64,000 nt of DNA from Macrocystis pyrifera (lineage: Eukaryota > Sar > Phaeophyceae > Laminariales > Laminariaceae), in assembly GCA_031763025.1 (NCBI GenBank), contig JASSKH010000025.1:3844001-3908000 (forward strand), written 5' to 3'. Position 1 is the stretch's first letter. Each line of letters begins with the position of its first letter. Under the pieces are notes generated by a model. It was not told the origin of the DNA. It saw only the letters and a program-made list of their open reading frames with translations, and searched no databases. Of the stretch, positions 10,663 through 21,749 are shown one piece after another. The translations under genes were made by a program, and so were the position numbers.

Positions 10663-11969
10663 AAGAAGAGTTTATCTCGCCCCAAAACATCCCCCCGCTT
10701 GTTATATATATTTTATATTGGTTGGGTTGGCGCCGGTTGGCAACGACACTGTAAAACATGCCACTCACTACGTGAGCTAGGCATCCAGGGTGCCGTTTTT
10801 TTTGTGTTTTTTTTTGCGGTCGCCCACAGCTGGTCGTCGAGTTAAATCATTTGTGCGAAGTAAAGAACCTTTACTCTGCACAAGGGAATTGATCGTATCA
10901 CGTACGGTAGTGTTCAAGGTAAGGCACCCGAGAGGCAGTTACATAGTGCTCCTATTACTGTCTCTGGAAGTGGCTACACCGGAAATTAAACGAACTCATT
11001 GAAGCTTGTCATCTATATGCAAGTCCGCCTCACAAGCGATTCTTAGTAGGATGCAGCTCGCCCTTCATGCGACTCGCCGGACACCTCACGGCGCTTCGCG
11101 CTTGGTGCAAGCAATGTCTGCCTGGTCAGTGAAAACCCGACATGCTCCGTCGCGGCATTGTAGGGATGCGAGGGTCTATGGTCATACGACTACGGCCATG
11201 CATGAGATCGAGTACATCTCTCCTATCGAGAACACCCCCCAAAACATAACACGCAGGACGTCATCAAAGGAATAACACACCACCAGCGAGTGTATCTATC
11301 TGCTGATGTACTGGTAGTATTACGGGGGTCCATAGTTAACGGGACCAAATTTTGTTAGTAAAAATAGGCAAATACAAGGCTTTCCTTCGGAGTGGGTATT
11401 CCGTCGTTTCGTGTACATATATATAACTGCAATTAATTGGCGACATAGCCCGAAGCCAACCAAACTAAATGTATTTGTTTAAGAAACGGTAAAGGATGTA
11501 ATAATCGCGTTTATTTATGAATGTAATGTGAAACGTAAGATCGGGTGACGCAAGAGTAAGAATGACATTCGTCTAATAATAAGAAAAAATATTTCATCAG
11601 TGTGGGGAGAGAGTGGAGTAGTGCTTGGCATGTGGATGATATACAACGTACAGGCTGTTGTTTAAAGGAAGGTTTGGGACAGGAGAGAAAGCAGCAGTGC
11701 CGGCAACGACAACGGTTATGGAAATGTTGTTGCTGGGCGGCCGCGATTTCGATGTAGCCAGCATAGGAGTTTGGATGAAACATGATATGTAAATAGTCTT
11801 CCAGGCTGATGTAGTAACGAGGCGGGAGGCCCAGAATGTGGATCTGTTCGCTGTTGAACCCGTTGGATATGTGTAGGAAGAAATAATCGTGATTTTGGGA
11901 AATGTGGGAAACAATTTGTTTCCTTTCGTTCGTCCTGGATGGCGACAATCTGCTTGGCGTACTGCTTCG

Positions 11970-12088
11970 GAATTCCGCGAAGCCCTGGAGCAGGCGAAAT
12001 GGAAGGGAGTATTTTCGCGCTTGATGATGATGTCTCCGTCTTTGATGGTAGAGTCCGTCAGGCGGCAGTTGTAGCACTTGCCACGGAC
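11970..12088 (-). CDS. Candidate exon, CxxC...HxxC zinc-binding module
   Basis: A pyrimidine-rich tract ending in CAG (acceptor at 12090-12089) is followed by an open segment reading VRGKCYNCRLTDSTIKDG and then FHFAC, i.e. C-x2-C ... I-x2-G ... F-H-x2-C. This spacing resembles PARP-type or other treble-clef zinc fingers. Downstream coding-like segments continue in neighbouring frames (for example KQIVAIQDERK near 11950), so further introns or indels are likely. It lies inside the 3.67-kb TIR element and may be captured host-gene sequence. Family assignment is tentative. Confidence 0.35.
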
Positions 12089-12228
12089 CTGGTCGAAGTA
12101 AACACATAGGGTGCGCGGGGCGGGAGTGGCGTGCAGGGAATGGCGGGGGAGGGGGAAGGAGGGGGGGGGGCAGAGTTCATTATTTGTACTACTCTACAGC
12201 GGCACAACAGCAGTACGTAATCATACCG

Positions 12229-12305
12229 GCGTCCCCGGTGGCTTGGTAGGTGGTCCGCGAGCCTATCAAGATCAATTTCGTGAGTTCGAGTCTCACCGAG
12301 TGCAT
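12229..12305 (+). ncRNA. tRNA-like sequence (pol III A and B boxes)
   Basis: TGGCTTGGTAGG matches an A box / D-arm, with a 4-bp D stem GGCT/AGCC. Downstream, GTGAG-TTCGAGT-CTCAC forms a perfect 5-bp T stem with a 7-base loop and matches the B box. A T5 run follows at 12318. The 5' end does not pair with CGAGTGC after the T stem and no anticodon stem forms, so this is not a functional tRNA. A tRNA-derived SINE head or a decayed tRNA is more likely. It lies within the 3.67-kb element. Confidence 0.4.
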
Positions 12306-12599
12306 GCTCATAGGGACTTTTTCTTGCATAAAATTGATTAGCGGAAAGAGCGAGAGCGTGAGTTAGCTGTACATTCGATGCAAATCGACGAGCAGTGGGA
12401 ATGCTGAACCCTATGCGCGATAAAAACTAAAAGCACGTACCGGGGGGGAGAAGGGACGACACCTGTGACCACGGCTTGTCCAGAAGATCGTCGAGGGTAA
12501 AACCTCCTACGAGTGGGCTGGAAAGTAAAAGTGATGATGAAAAAAAAAAAAAAAAAAAATCGCTGGCTATACGACGGCAGCAGCAGCAGCAGAAGCAGC

Positions 12600-13820
12600 A
12601 AGTACGTAATTTCATTGACGATACAGAAACATGTAGACACACAAGTGTAGTACAGTACACACACAAATCACGTCCAGCATGATGTACGGCAACAACGCAG
12701 CAGCACCACAAAAAAAATCATTGACGATACAGAAATATGTACACACGCACAAGTTTAAGTGTAATAGACACACAAATCATGTCCAGCATGATGTACGACA
12801 ACAACGCAGCAGCGCCACAAAACGACCAGGAAACACAATTATCCGAGTACATACAAACATTCAGTGAATATTGCGGCAGCACTAAAAGCAGAGCAGCAGC
12901 AGCAGCAGAAGCAGCAACGGATCGCCACAGCGTTGGCAGCAGCAGCATACCAGGTAGCAACGATATGAAAAGAAGGGAGAAAAAAAGTATGTACCCCGAG
13001 GCCGTCCGAAAAGTATTTTTGGTACCTCACTATAGACCCACCTCCGCATGCTGTACGGCAACAACGCAGCAGCAGCATAGCAACAATACGAAATACGAGA
13101 AAAAGTAGTACGTACCCAAAATGCAGGAGCAAAACGACCAAAATATTTTTTTTACGTATCAAAAAAACCATTTGGGTACAAAAATGGCCAATAAAACAAT
13201 AATCCGCGTTGGCAGCAGCGGCAGAGCAACGATATGAAAATAAGGAAGAAAAAAAGTGAGTACCCTGGTATGCCGCAATCGCAAAACCTACGGAATTTCA
13301 TTGACGATACCGAAATATGTACACACACAAGTGCAGCATGATATACGGCAACAACGCAGCAGCACCACAGCAGCAGCATAGCAACGATATATATGAAAAT
13401 AAGCAAGCCAAAAACGAGAAATTGCGGTACGTACGCAAAATGCAGGAGCAAAACGGCAAAAATATTTTTTCACGTATCAAAAGGAACCATTTGGGTACAA
13501 AAACGACCAAGAAAAACAGTAATCCGAGTACATACGAACATTCAGTGGATATTGCGGCAGCAGATTAGCAGCAGCAGCAGCAGAAGCAGCTACAGCATTA
13601 GCAGCAGCAGAAGCTGCAACGAATCGCCGCAGCGTAGGCAGCAGCGGTGGCAGCAGCAGCAGCAGTAGCAGCAGCATAGCAACGATATGAAAATAAGGAA
13701 GAAAAAAAGCATGTACCCTCGTATGCCGCCATCGCAAAACCTACGGAATTGACGATCCGAAAATATGTACGCTTCCAGCATGATGCACGGCAACAACGCA
13801 GCAGCACTACATACAGCAGC
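12600..13820. repeat. Nested CAG-rich repeat cluster
   Basis: A module containing ATTGACGATACAGAAAYATGTA-CACACAAGT and CAGCATGATGTACGGCAACAACGCAGCAGCAC recurs near 12613, 12719, 13298 and 13748. A second module (GCAACGATATGAAAATAAGGAAGAAAAAAAG) recurs near 12957, 13224 and 13677. A third (ACGTATCAAAA-GAACCATTTGGGTACAAAAA) occurs at about 13154 and 13472. Short CAG runs lie between, and an A19 run is at 12541-12559. Open frames here are mostly poly-Gln/Ala artefacts of the CAG runs. Confidence 0.7.
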
Positions 13821-14332
13821 AGCAATTGCACAGGAGCAGCAGGTGCACAGCACGGCGACAACGCAGCAGCACTACAGCAGCAGCGAGTGCACAGGAGAAA
13901 CAGGTGCACAGCAGCAGCAGCACTCATGGCGTGGCGCTGACAGCTGCAGCAGCACAGCAGCAGCGGCAACCGAAAACGAGCAAAAAATGAGTACGTGGGG
14001 TCACCCAAACATGTACACACAGAAATCGTGTGCATGCACCGAAAATGCGCCACAGTAGCAGCAGCACTCACGTCGTTCGGTGCAGCGGTGACGGCGACAG
14101 CTGAATCCTCCGTTCCTTCGTTCACGTCCCTCAAACAGTTGTGCATGTGCGCGTTCGCGTGCACTGTGTGTAAGAGGAGCCGACGCAACGCACGAAGGGG
14201 AAAGAACGAGCATGGATGAGTAACAAAAAAAAAAAACGCTTTGACGTAAGTTTGCATGAAAAAAGGCAATTGAGAACCCCCCAAAAACGTACTGGCAACA
14301 TACAGCATGCACAATAGACATAAGACACTCAC

Positions 14333-14560
14333 CACTGTCAGCAGTCTCGAGGGAGTACGAGACAGTCCCTTCCTTGATCGGGCGAGCACAGAACTCGCAG
14401 TCGGTTGCCCTGTCAGGATGATCCCGGCACCACGCACGTGAGATCCTTGCAGGTGGCGAAGCCCACGTTTTTGCCACCAGGTGCGGAGTTCTTGACCAAG
14501 TAAGTGCTGGTCCGTGCACTGGTCGCAAACAACAGCCGGCACCAGGTCGGTCTTTGTCGT
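14333..14560 (-). CDS. Candidate exon, CxxC zinc-binding half-motif with GTGAGT donor
   Basis: The open segment ends TDCEFCARPIKEGTVSYS...TADSG, immediately followed by a strong splice donor GTGAGT (14332-14327). C-x2-C-x3-I-x2-G matches the first half of the module seen in the exon candidate at 12.0 kb on the same strand. Upstream, LVKNSAPGGKNVGFATCKD looks coding but is in another frame, so an indel or unseen intron lies near 14425. Probably part of the same captured or resident multi-exon gene, now damaged. No known protein is recognised. Confidence 0.35.
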
Positions 14561-15321
14561 TGCCGCTCTCTTGCCAGAGGGCGAGGACCACGCGCCTCTC
14601 GACGAGGGGGAGGTGAGCTTAGGGTGCGTGGAGAAGGGAGAGGCGGGGGTTGCAGCACCAGCAGGTTGGCCACCGACAGCAGCAGCTTGGCGGCCGACAG
14701 CTGCACCTATCTATGCCGTTCGTGTCGTCGAAGGCGAGACGCCTCTTGTAGGCGCCGTGCGAAGAGCTGTCTATTGGTTGGCAGTTTGCGGAAGAAGAAA
14801 GAAGAAAGTTTGTTTGGCTGTTCGGCTGTTTCAAAGAAGAAGGGCTGTTTGCGAAGAGCTGTCTATCAGTCGGTCTGTCTGCCAAGAGCTAGCAAGTGAC
14901 AACGACCTCGAAAATCGTAATTATAGTTGTATCTATATAGGTTTTTATGTACACCATAGGTCCTGTTAACTATGGACCCCCGTAATAGTAATAATGCACA
15001 CCAGGCCGTGTGTTCCTTTTTATACTTCACAACAGCGGGGAGGCGGGGGGAGAACCTGCTCTATGACCGACCCCGGATTTAGGTTATATAAGATGCCTCC
15101 CAGAAGGGAGCACAAAAAAAAGGGAGCAAAAAAAATAGGGCGAATGAATATAAATAATGGGTTGTGTGCGAAAGATCGGGGGAAAAAAAATGTTAAAAAG
15201 CCGAAGTGCAGAATGCAGGGAGAGGATACAAAAAAATAATATCTCTCCGAAGTGAACAAAAAGATTGTTTCGCCTTGTATTCTATCTGGTATAGTCTTCA
15301 GCAGTGAAATATGTTCTATTA

Positions 15322-15427
15322 TCTATGGGGGTTCATAGTATGTAGGACCTAGGGTATACACAAAAAACCATATACTTCCCTATTTTTACCAACAATAGTT
15401 GGTCCTATTTACTATGGCCCCCCGTAA
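15322..15427. mobile_element. Diverged copy of the TTACGGGGG MITE
   Basis: Starts CTATGGGGGTTCATAG and ends CTATGGCCCCCCGTAA followed by TA. The internal ACCATATACTTCCCTATTTTTACCAACAA corresponds to the centre of the 105-bp copy at 31642-31746. The left TIR has accumulated substitutions. Confidence 0.75.
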
Positions 15428-15550
15428 TATTAATATTTATAATATCCGTTTGGCAGTATGAGAGCCTGCTACGGCAGGCGGAACTTGGTCGCCGGGTGGG
15501 AGACTGCTCTAATGGAGCGCCAACAGCTTGCCTCCAAGACCGGTACAACG

Positions 15551-15625
15551 GAGGAGACGTCTATACACCAGGTGCCTGCTACTGTAGTAGTGTCGTCTTG
15601 TTGTACAAGAGTGGCGATGAATGCA
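15551..15625 (-). repeat. Dispersed repeat, inverted relative to tandem pair at 51.2 kb
   Basis: GAGACGTCTATACACCAG, GGTGCCTGCTACTGT and GTACAAGAGTGGCGATG appear here, and as reverse complements in both tandem copies at 51167-51388. Confidence 0.65.
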
Positions 15626-15825
15626 GAGTATGTACGTCGAACACTGCTGCTGTAGACTTTTCCTCCGACCTACCAGGTACCAGGCACAGCCGTACGTACC
15701 TGGTACAAGGTGCGTGTACTGCTGTGCGGACTCTACCTCTTGGTGCGCTACTACTTGGGCAGGATTGACCCCTATTGCCTGCACCCTACAAGCTTCGCCT
15801 ATTTTTCTGGACTCACACCTTACCC

Positions 15826-15849
15826 CACAGCAGCAGCAGCAGCAGCAGC
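15826..15849 (+). repeat. (CAG)7 microsatellite
   Basis: Seven consecutive CAG units. Confidence 0.95.
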
Positions 15850-15959
15850 TGTGTGTTGTTGTAGCTATGCCTGGTACTGATGTGCAGCTCGAATATGTAA
15901 CCCGGTACCGTTCTGAGCGGATAATATAGGTAGCGTGTACACATTAATATGGATACGAA

Positions 15960-17998
15960 AAAATCCTTATATTTCCGTTCAGAGTGGTATGTAGAGCTAC
16001 AGCCCAGTAATACTACAGCAGTAGTATTAACAGCTGTAATACGAACTGCCTGCGAGGTACCTCTTGGCCTCATTGCGACACGCACCCGGCGGTGCACCGG
16101 TTTTGACTTGCGCAGCAGTCCACCCAACACATATCGCAGTTATTGGGCACCACACTGGCTATATATGTACCTACAGCAGCAGCACTGACAGGAGCAGTGA
16201 TCGGTACCATTTTCGCGCTGTACGTTTTGGTATGATTGGTCGAACGATGAATGGCGTTTGAAATCTTGATGAGGGCAATGCGGAGGGGTGGTGGTACTGG
16301 CAGCACTGATGACACTGACCATGTAACACCTTTTGTTCGTTTTCTCTTCCTGTTCACGTCTCTCTTTCACTGTAGAAATAGTCCAACACCAGGCGGTATG
16401 CTGACACCAGAGAAAACAACTACAGTACGCGACAGGAGTTTATAGCTTCAGACTCGAGATTTGGACAAAGATAAGGATGTGGCATTGTTTACACTGGTAG
16501 TTGAGTAGTACACACTCCGTCTCACATGAAACGAAAATAGAGCCTGACCCGAAATAAGAAAATAAGATATGCTAAAGTGGTGTCGCATACGTGCAGCATA
16601 CACGTGGTGTTTGTCGTGCGATTGTCTTACACGCAGCCGAAAGCGATACCCTTGCAGCGGCGGCGACGGTGGAGAGGGAGCAGGAGGGCCCAACACATGC
16701 GTTGCTTGCTGAAAGAGTCAACTCGCTGACGGAAGACTACAAACGAACCAGTAGCAAGCAATAGTCGTGCATGAGAGTCGGCGCAACGAGCAGGTCCGCC
16801 GGGTGAGGGTGGTGATGGTTGTACGCTCAACCCCATGGCAAGACCCAAGTCCGGAACCGCACGCCGTGGTGAAAACGCCAACGGCAAAGGTGCTCGTCTT
16901 GGCGGACAGGAAAGGACACCACACCTGCCCGGCGCGGCGAGTGAGCTACGTGCGACGGAGATGGGGCAGAGGGAACTCGCCTCGCCGCCGGATTCACTTC
17001 CTGGGTGAAACACTGCACTGTACCGTAGCTCTCAGCGCTGAATCCACACCCGTCGTAGCAGGTGTGGAGGTGGGGCGAGGGCGGGGGAGCAGGCGTGCAC
17101 GATGGGTGAATCCCGAACGGCGACGGAGAGCAAGGGCCCATTGGTGTTAACGCGAACGCCGGCGTTTTCCATGAAGAGGGTAAGGGGGAAACCTCGATTC
17201 AGGTGAGCAGCACTGGGACTAAGTAGCCACCGGCACTTATTTTCGTCGCCGTTTTTGCGCACTTTGCATCAAGCTTTGGGGGTATGTTAGCCATTTGATT
17301 TTCCCCCAACCTCTACCTACTGTCCGTGGTGACTGACGCTGCACACCACCTCTGTGAGCTATAAGCCTACCGTTGTGCCTTCTCGTGCCGTGCCAAAGCA
17401 GTAGGTAGGGTGCGGCAGGTTGTGCCGTTTATGGTTCAGCAGTACCAACGATATGGGTGTAGTTTTTGTTGTACTGAGTGCCGTGTTAAAAGTACCATGA
17501 CTCTTGTTTCCCGTGCCACCGCCATCGGCCGGAGTGTGCATGCGCCTAGAGGTTTCCATGCGATTCAGTATCCTGTTTTGCCACGGCGCCTGCAGTAGTA
17601 TGCATGTTTTAGGATTGGCGAATAGCTATTTTCCAAACTTCCGTGCAGAAGACTTCGCGGAGGCGACCCTTCGCCATAAACCTTCGCGGTAGTGGAACAG
17701 CCCCTCCGCCAGTAGGGCAAGACGATGTAGATATAACACTGGAACGGGACGGGTGTCGCTATGTTAACACGTGCCGGAGGATAGCTGCAATGGTGCCAAA
17801 ACTGAAGGAGAACGATGTCGTCGTGGATATGGAAGCGGTAAAGAACGTCGTTGTCCCCAGTTTGAGCAACAAGGCCGGCCACCTCGAGGCGTACTGTTAA
17901 AACAGCAAGTCAAACCCAACCCGTTTTCGTGTTTTAAAGTTTCGGATGCTCGAGTGAGGGCCTGTACAACTCCGGTAATTTTCTTGCGGCATTTGGGC
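15960..17998. other. No gene recognised
   Basis: Mixed sequence with several open frames of 60-130 residues on both strands, none carrying a recognisable domain. A plus-strand frame at 17643-17900 (85 residues, including RDGCRYVNTCRRIAAMVPKL) is the most protein-like in composition, but has no known match. Confidence 0.35.
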
Positions 17999-18187
17999 TA
18001 AGGGCCGTTCTAATCGAAGCGTCAAAATTTCCTAATTTTCCAAATTCTTGATCTGGATTTCCTGAAAAATGCGATGGGCATTCTTATCGAGGGCGGAGTT
18101 GTTTTGTCGTGATTTTCCATATTTTTTTTAAAACGACCCCCACTACCACACAACACCAGCCGGCACTCTCGTCGTCACAGAGAAAGC

Positions 18188-18829
<642 letters not shown>

Positions 18830-19286
18830 ATTTCTGTTGTAAAGCTGCTGCACATGCAGCTGCTAGAGCAGGTTCATTTTTGTTGCTGCTAGCCACGTAC
18901 GGGTTCTAACGCTGCTGTCGTACGAGTACAGCTGGGTTCGAGCGACAGCGCGAAGGTTACACACAACTCACACACACCTGGTATACAGAAACGGGGTTTC
19001 ATACCACGTTTACGTGTATCAGGTTTCACGACTTCTAGCTTTGCCGCACAACGTTTCACAGTGTCAGGTGGCGTGCAAGGTGCTCGTAGTGCGTCCAGAT
19101 TGTATACAGCACCAGTTGCGGTGCAAGATACCAGAGACACCCAAACTACTACACACGGAGACTATGCTAGATGAAAGTCGACCCAAGACAGCGATAACGA
19201 CGATAACTGAGAGGTGAGCAAGAAGTGGCGCCAGCGCGCTACAAGGAAAGCACAACACACACACGAAACAGTCGTATCACGCTCAC

Positions 19287-19647
19287 GTCCATAGTGCTCG
19301 TCTTTTTCAAGGACTGGGCGGAGCAAGTCGGCGAGCTTCGCGAAACTCTCTTCAGGCATCCGAAAAGTCCTCCGGAAAGCTTTCCGGCGACGGAGGTCTT
19401 CCCTCAGCTCTGCCCACGAGAGCCGGTACGGCGCATGGATCGGCGATCGTCTCTTGGGAACATGTGGTGTAGCTCCTGCTGTCATGAACATGCCCAGCAC
19501 GACGAGAGCAGCAGCGTCGTCGTGCTGGATCGCCTTCAGCATGTTTCTGCGCCTCGCTTCTGGAAAATTATAGGGGTTGAATCGTTGTCTCGTACGACTC
19601 AATGACGAGTCCTCCGGAGACCCGGACCGCTTCCTTCCACCTTCCAT
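19287..19647 (-). pseudogene. Harbinger-like transposase, N-terminal exon only
   Basis: The ATG at 19647 starts MEGGRKRSGSPEDS, followed by a helical region. The typical HARBI1/PIF N-terminal signature follows: WAELREDLRRRKAFRRTFRM, PEESFAKLADLLRPVLEKDE. A consensus splice donor GTGAGC follows HYG at 19286-19281. The catalytic DDE part expected further along the minus strand is absent, because the rest of the element is the CAG-rich segment. This start is chosen because the in-frame ATG at 19917 lies inside the terminal repeat. Confidence 0.6.
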
Positions 19648-20207
19648 AATATGTGACCTCCCTGGACAACGTCTCAAGCTACCCGCTTGTCCCAGCGTCG
19701 AGCGACGGCGCGGGTTGGAACACTGCCTTGAATATCGTGAAAATCGTGAAAGGTGTGATTGGTTTTCCAAAATTTGGAACGGGAACACTTCGTTATTTTT
19801 CAGGGGCTGAAGAATTTCCAAAATTACGACAGAACGCCTCCGTATCTTTATACAGATTTCCAATATTTGGAAAATTTGGAAAAAAAAGACATCGATTAGA
19901 ACGGCCCTAAATGACACGTTCTTCCCGCTTTCGACGTCTCACGGGTGGTTACGCAGGCATCACGGCCACATCAACACCAGGGAACCGCTCAGGACTGTTT
20001 GCGCCAAAGGTGCACCCATCAAGACCAACTGCCGCGCTTTCGTCGGTAGTGCAGGCCCCATAAGTACCACTCGTGGCAAAGGCTTTGCTTGAATCGCTGA
20101 TGACGTTCAGTTTGAGCCGATAGTATGCAGAACATCAAGCTGCCCGAGATCAGGGGGGGGCAGAGGGTAGCTGTGCTGTCGTCAATGCCATCCAGATTTT
20201 CGCGCGT

Positions 20208-20558
20208 TTGCCAGGGGGTCTGAGATGGCAGTGGGGGTATAGAAAGGCCATCATCATCACTTTTGGCGGCAGCATCAAGGTGGAAGGTGTATTAAGTGCT
20301 GTGCACCCGACGAGCTTTCCCGGGACTTTTAAGCATCCGAAGGAGACAAACGAAAATTGGAAATTCAGTGGGGAGTGCGAGTTGTATGCGCCCGAGACGA
20401 AATGTGTCAGGCGGGCAATTCTAGCCCACGATGATGGCGCACGTCGAGTGTGGGCGGCCCGAATAATACTGTTCAGATTAAGCCTTGTGGCGTACGATGC
20501 GTTCAGCATGTGCACTGTATCAATATGCTTCAGGGATAGATTCTGCCACCGCTTGTAG
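20208..20558 (+). CDS. Unrecognised open frame
   Basis: A 116-residue frame. A short stretch, IIITFGGSIKVEG followed by VHPTSF, faintly recalls the nucleophile-loop/HPSF region of dienelactone-hydrolase-type proteins, but the catalytic Cys-containing loop is not present. A single decayed exon or chance are both possible. The surrounding 19911-20967 shows nothing else recognisable. Confidence 0.15.
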   Translation: MPGGLRWQWGYRKAIIITFGGSIKVEGVLSAVHPTSFPGTFKHPKETNENWKFSGECELYAPETKCVRRAILAHDDGARRVWAARIILFRLSLVAYDAFSMCTVSICFRDRFCHRL

Positions 20559-20967
20559 GCGACGTTTTTACTCCGTTGATGTTACGAGGATGGTTGTGTT
20601 CTTGTGTTGGGCATTCTGTTAATCAACGTATGGTTCACGTGTCTCGATTATTCCACAAGAAATGTAGCATGCTGTGCTTGCAAACTACATCCGACACTTA
20701 CGGGCGGTGCACAGCTTCTGAGACGTAATGCGTTTGAGATATATGCGAAGAACGTATTGGGTTTATATGTTTCGGGAGGCGGAAGGAGCAGCGACCGACG
20801 AAGAATGTTTCTGCGCGTTGCCCCCAACGAGGGCTCACGAGCGTAATAAAAATACGTTTTGTTTGAGAAACTACTCGATTTAGGTGCAAGAGAAGATACG
20901 ATGCGCAAACCTGTAAACCCGGTGATGACTTCCCATGGGCACGTTCTTCCACCTGCACGTAGTAAAT

Positions 20968-21257
20968 AATTATTGACTTCACCCGGCCGGGCTAGCTGCT
21001 TACTCACGGTAAGTAAGTGCTCGTGGAATTATCATAGGCAAACTGAACCGGTCGCTGCAGAAAAACATCGTCTGACCTATTGAAAATATCCAGAGGAAAG
21101 GCGAGAAGAATGAAAATTATTGACTTCACCCGGCCGGGCTAGCTGCTTACTCACGGTAAGTACGTGCTCGTGGAATTATCATAGGCAAACTGAACCGGTC
21201 GCTGCAGAAAAACATCGTCTGACCTATTGAAAATATCCAGAGGAAAGGCGAGAAGAA
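20968..21257. repeat. Near-perfect 147-bp tandem duplication
   Basis: Copies at 20968-21114 and 21115-21257 differ at one site (GTAAGTAAGTG versus GTAAGTACGTG) plus their last few bases. The near identity indicates a recent event or an assembly artefact. Confidence 0.95.
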
Positions 21258-21679
21258 AGAAGTGTATCCAATAGATGGAGAACATCATAGCAAACGTACC
21301 CAGCATCTGTGTTGTGGACAAGTCTAAACAGACCCAAAAGCTGTAGTACTCGTACTGTCGGCCAGTACCAGTAGATAGATAGAGAAAGCGAGTTTGTCTG
21401 TTACATGCCGTAGGCCGTGTGCGTTCACAGCGAACGAAGTCAAACTACAAACGAAATAGTCCCGCCCCCAAAACATCACCAAGACCATAGCAGCACGGCG
21501 ACAGTGAACAACTCGAGACAACTTGTGCAGCGAAACAAGCTCCACCACGCGTTAGCCCATGATCGTCCACTTCTGTAGATGTCGAGTGTGCGGAAATCGG
21601 TCAGGTACAGCTCTCGTAATCAGTATTACAAAAACACAACTGTAGTTACAGGCAGACGAAGCCTGTACCCACCGCTATA

Positions 21680-21722
21680 CGAAATATTTTTTTTCGCCTA
21701 AACGAAATATTTTTTTCGCCTA
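21680..21722. repeat. CGAAATATTTTTTTCGCCTA tandem pair
   Basis: Two adjacent copies of a 20-22 bp AT-rich unit, followed by an inverted TCGGCGAAAAGG segment. Confidence 0.7.
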
Positions 21723-21749
21723 TCGGCGAAAAGGCCAAAAAATCTGTGG

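Larger units (their letters stand above)
11320..14985. mobile_element. 3.67-kb TIR DNA element, TA target duplication
   Basis: The left end starts TTACGGGGGTCCATAGTTAA and the right end is its inverted complement, TTAACTATGGACCCCCGTAA. Both are flanked by TA (11318-11319 and 14986-14987). Inside the TIRs, the left end continues GGGACCAAATTTTGTT and the right end is preceded by TTTTTATGTACACCATAGG. These are exactly the two different subterminal sequences of the 105-bp MITE at 31642-31746, in matching orientation. This makes one element far more likely than two chance fragments. The interior has CAG-rich repeats and two zinc-finger-like exon candidates; no transposase is recognised. A TA duplication fits Tc1/mariner-like (IS630 superfamily) elements but does not prove that class. 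Confidence 0.7.

Noticed and set aside
12229-12305. Functional tRNA gene
   Set aside because: Acceptor and anticodon stems do not form, despite a perfect T arm.
20208-20558. Dienelactone hydrolase exon
   Set aside because: Only a few residues resemble the family and the nucleophile Cys loop is absent.
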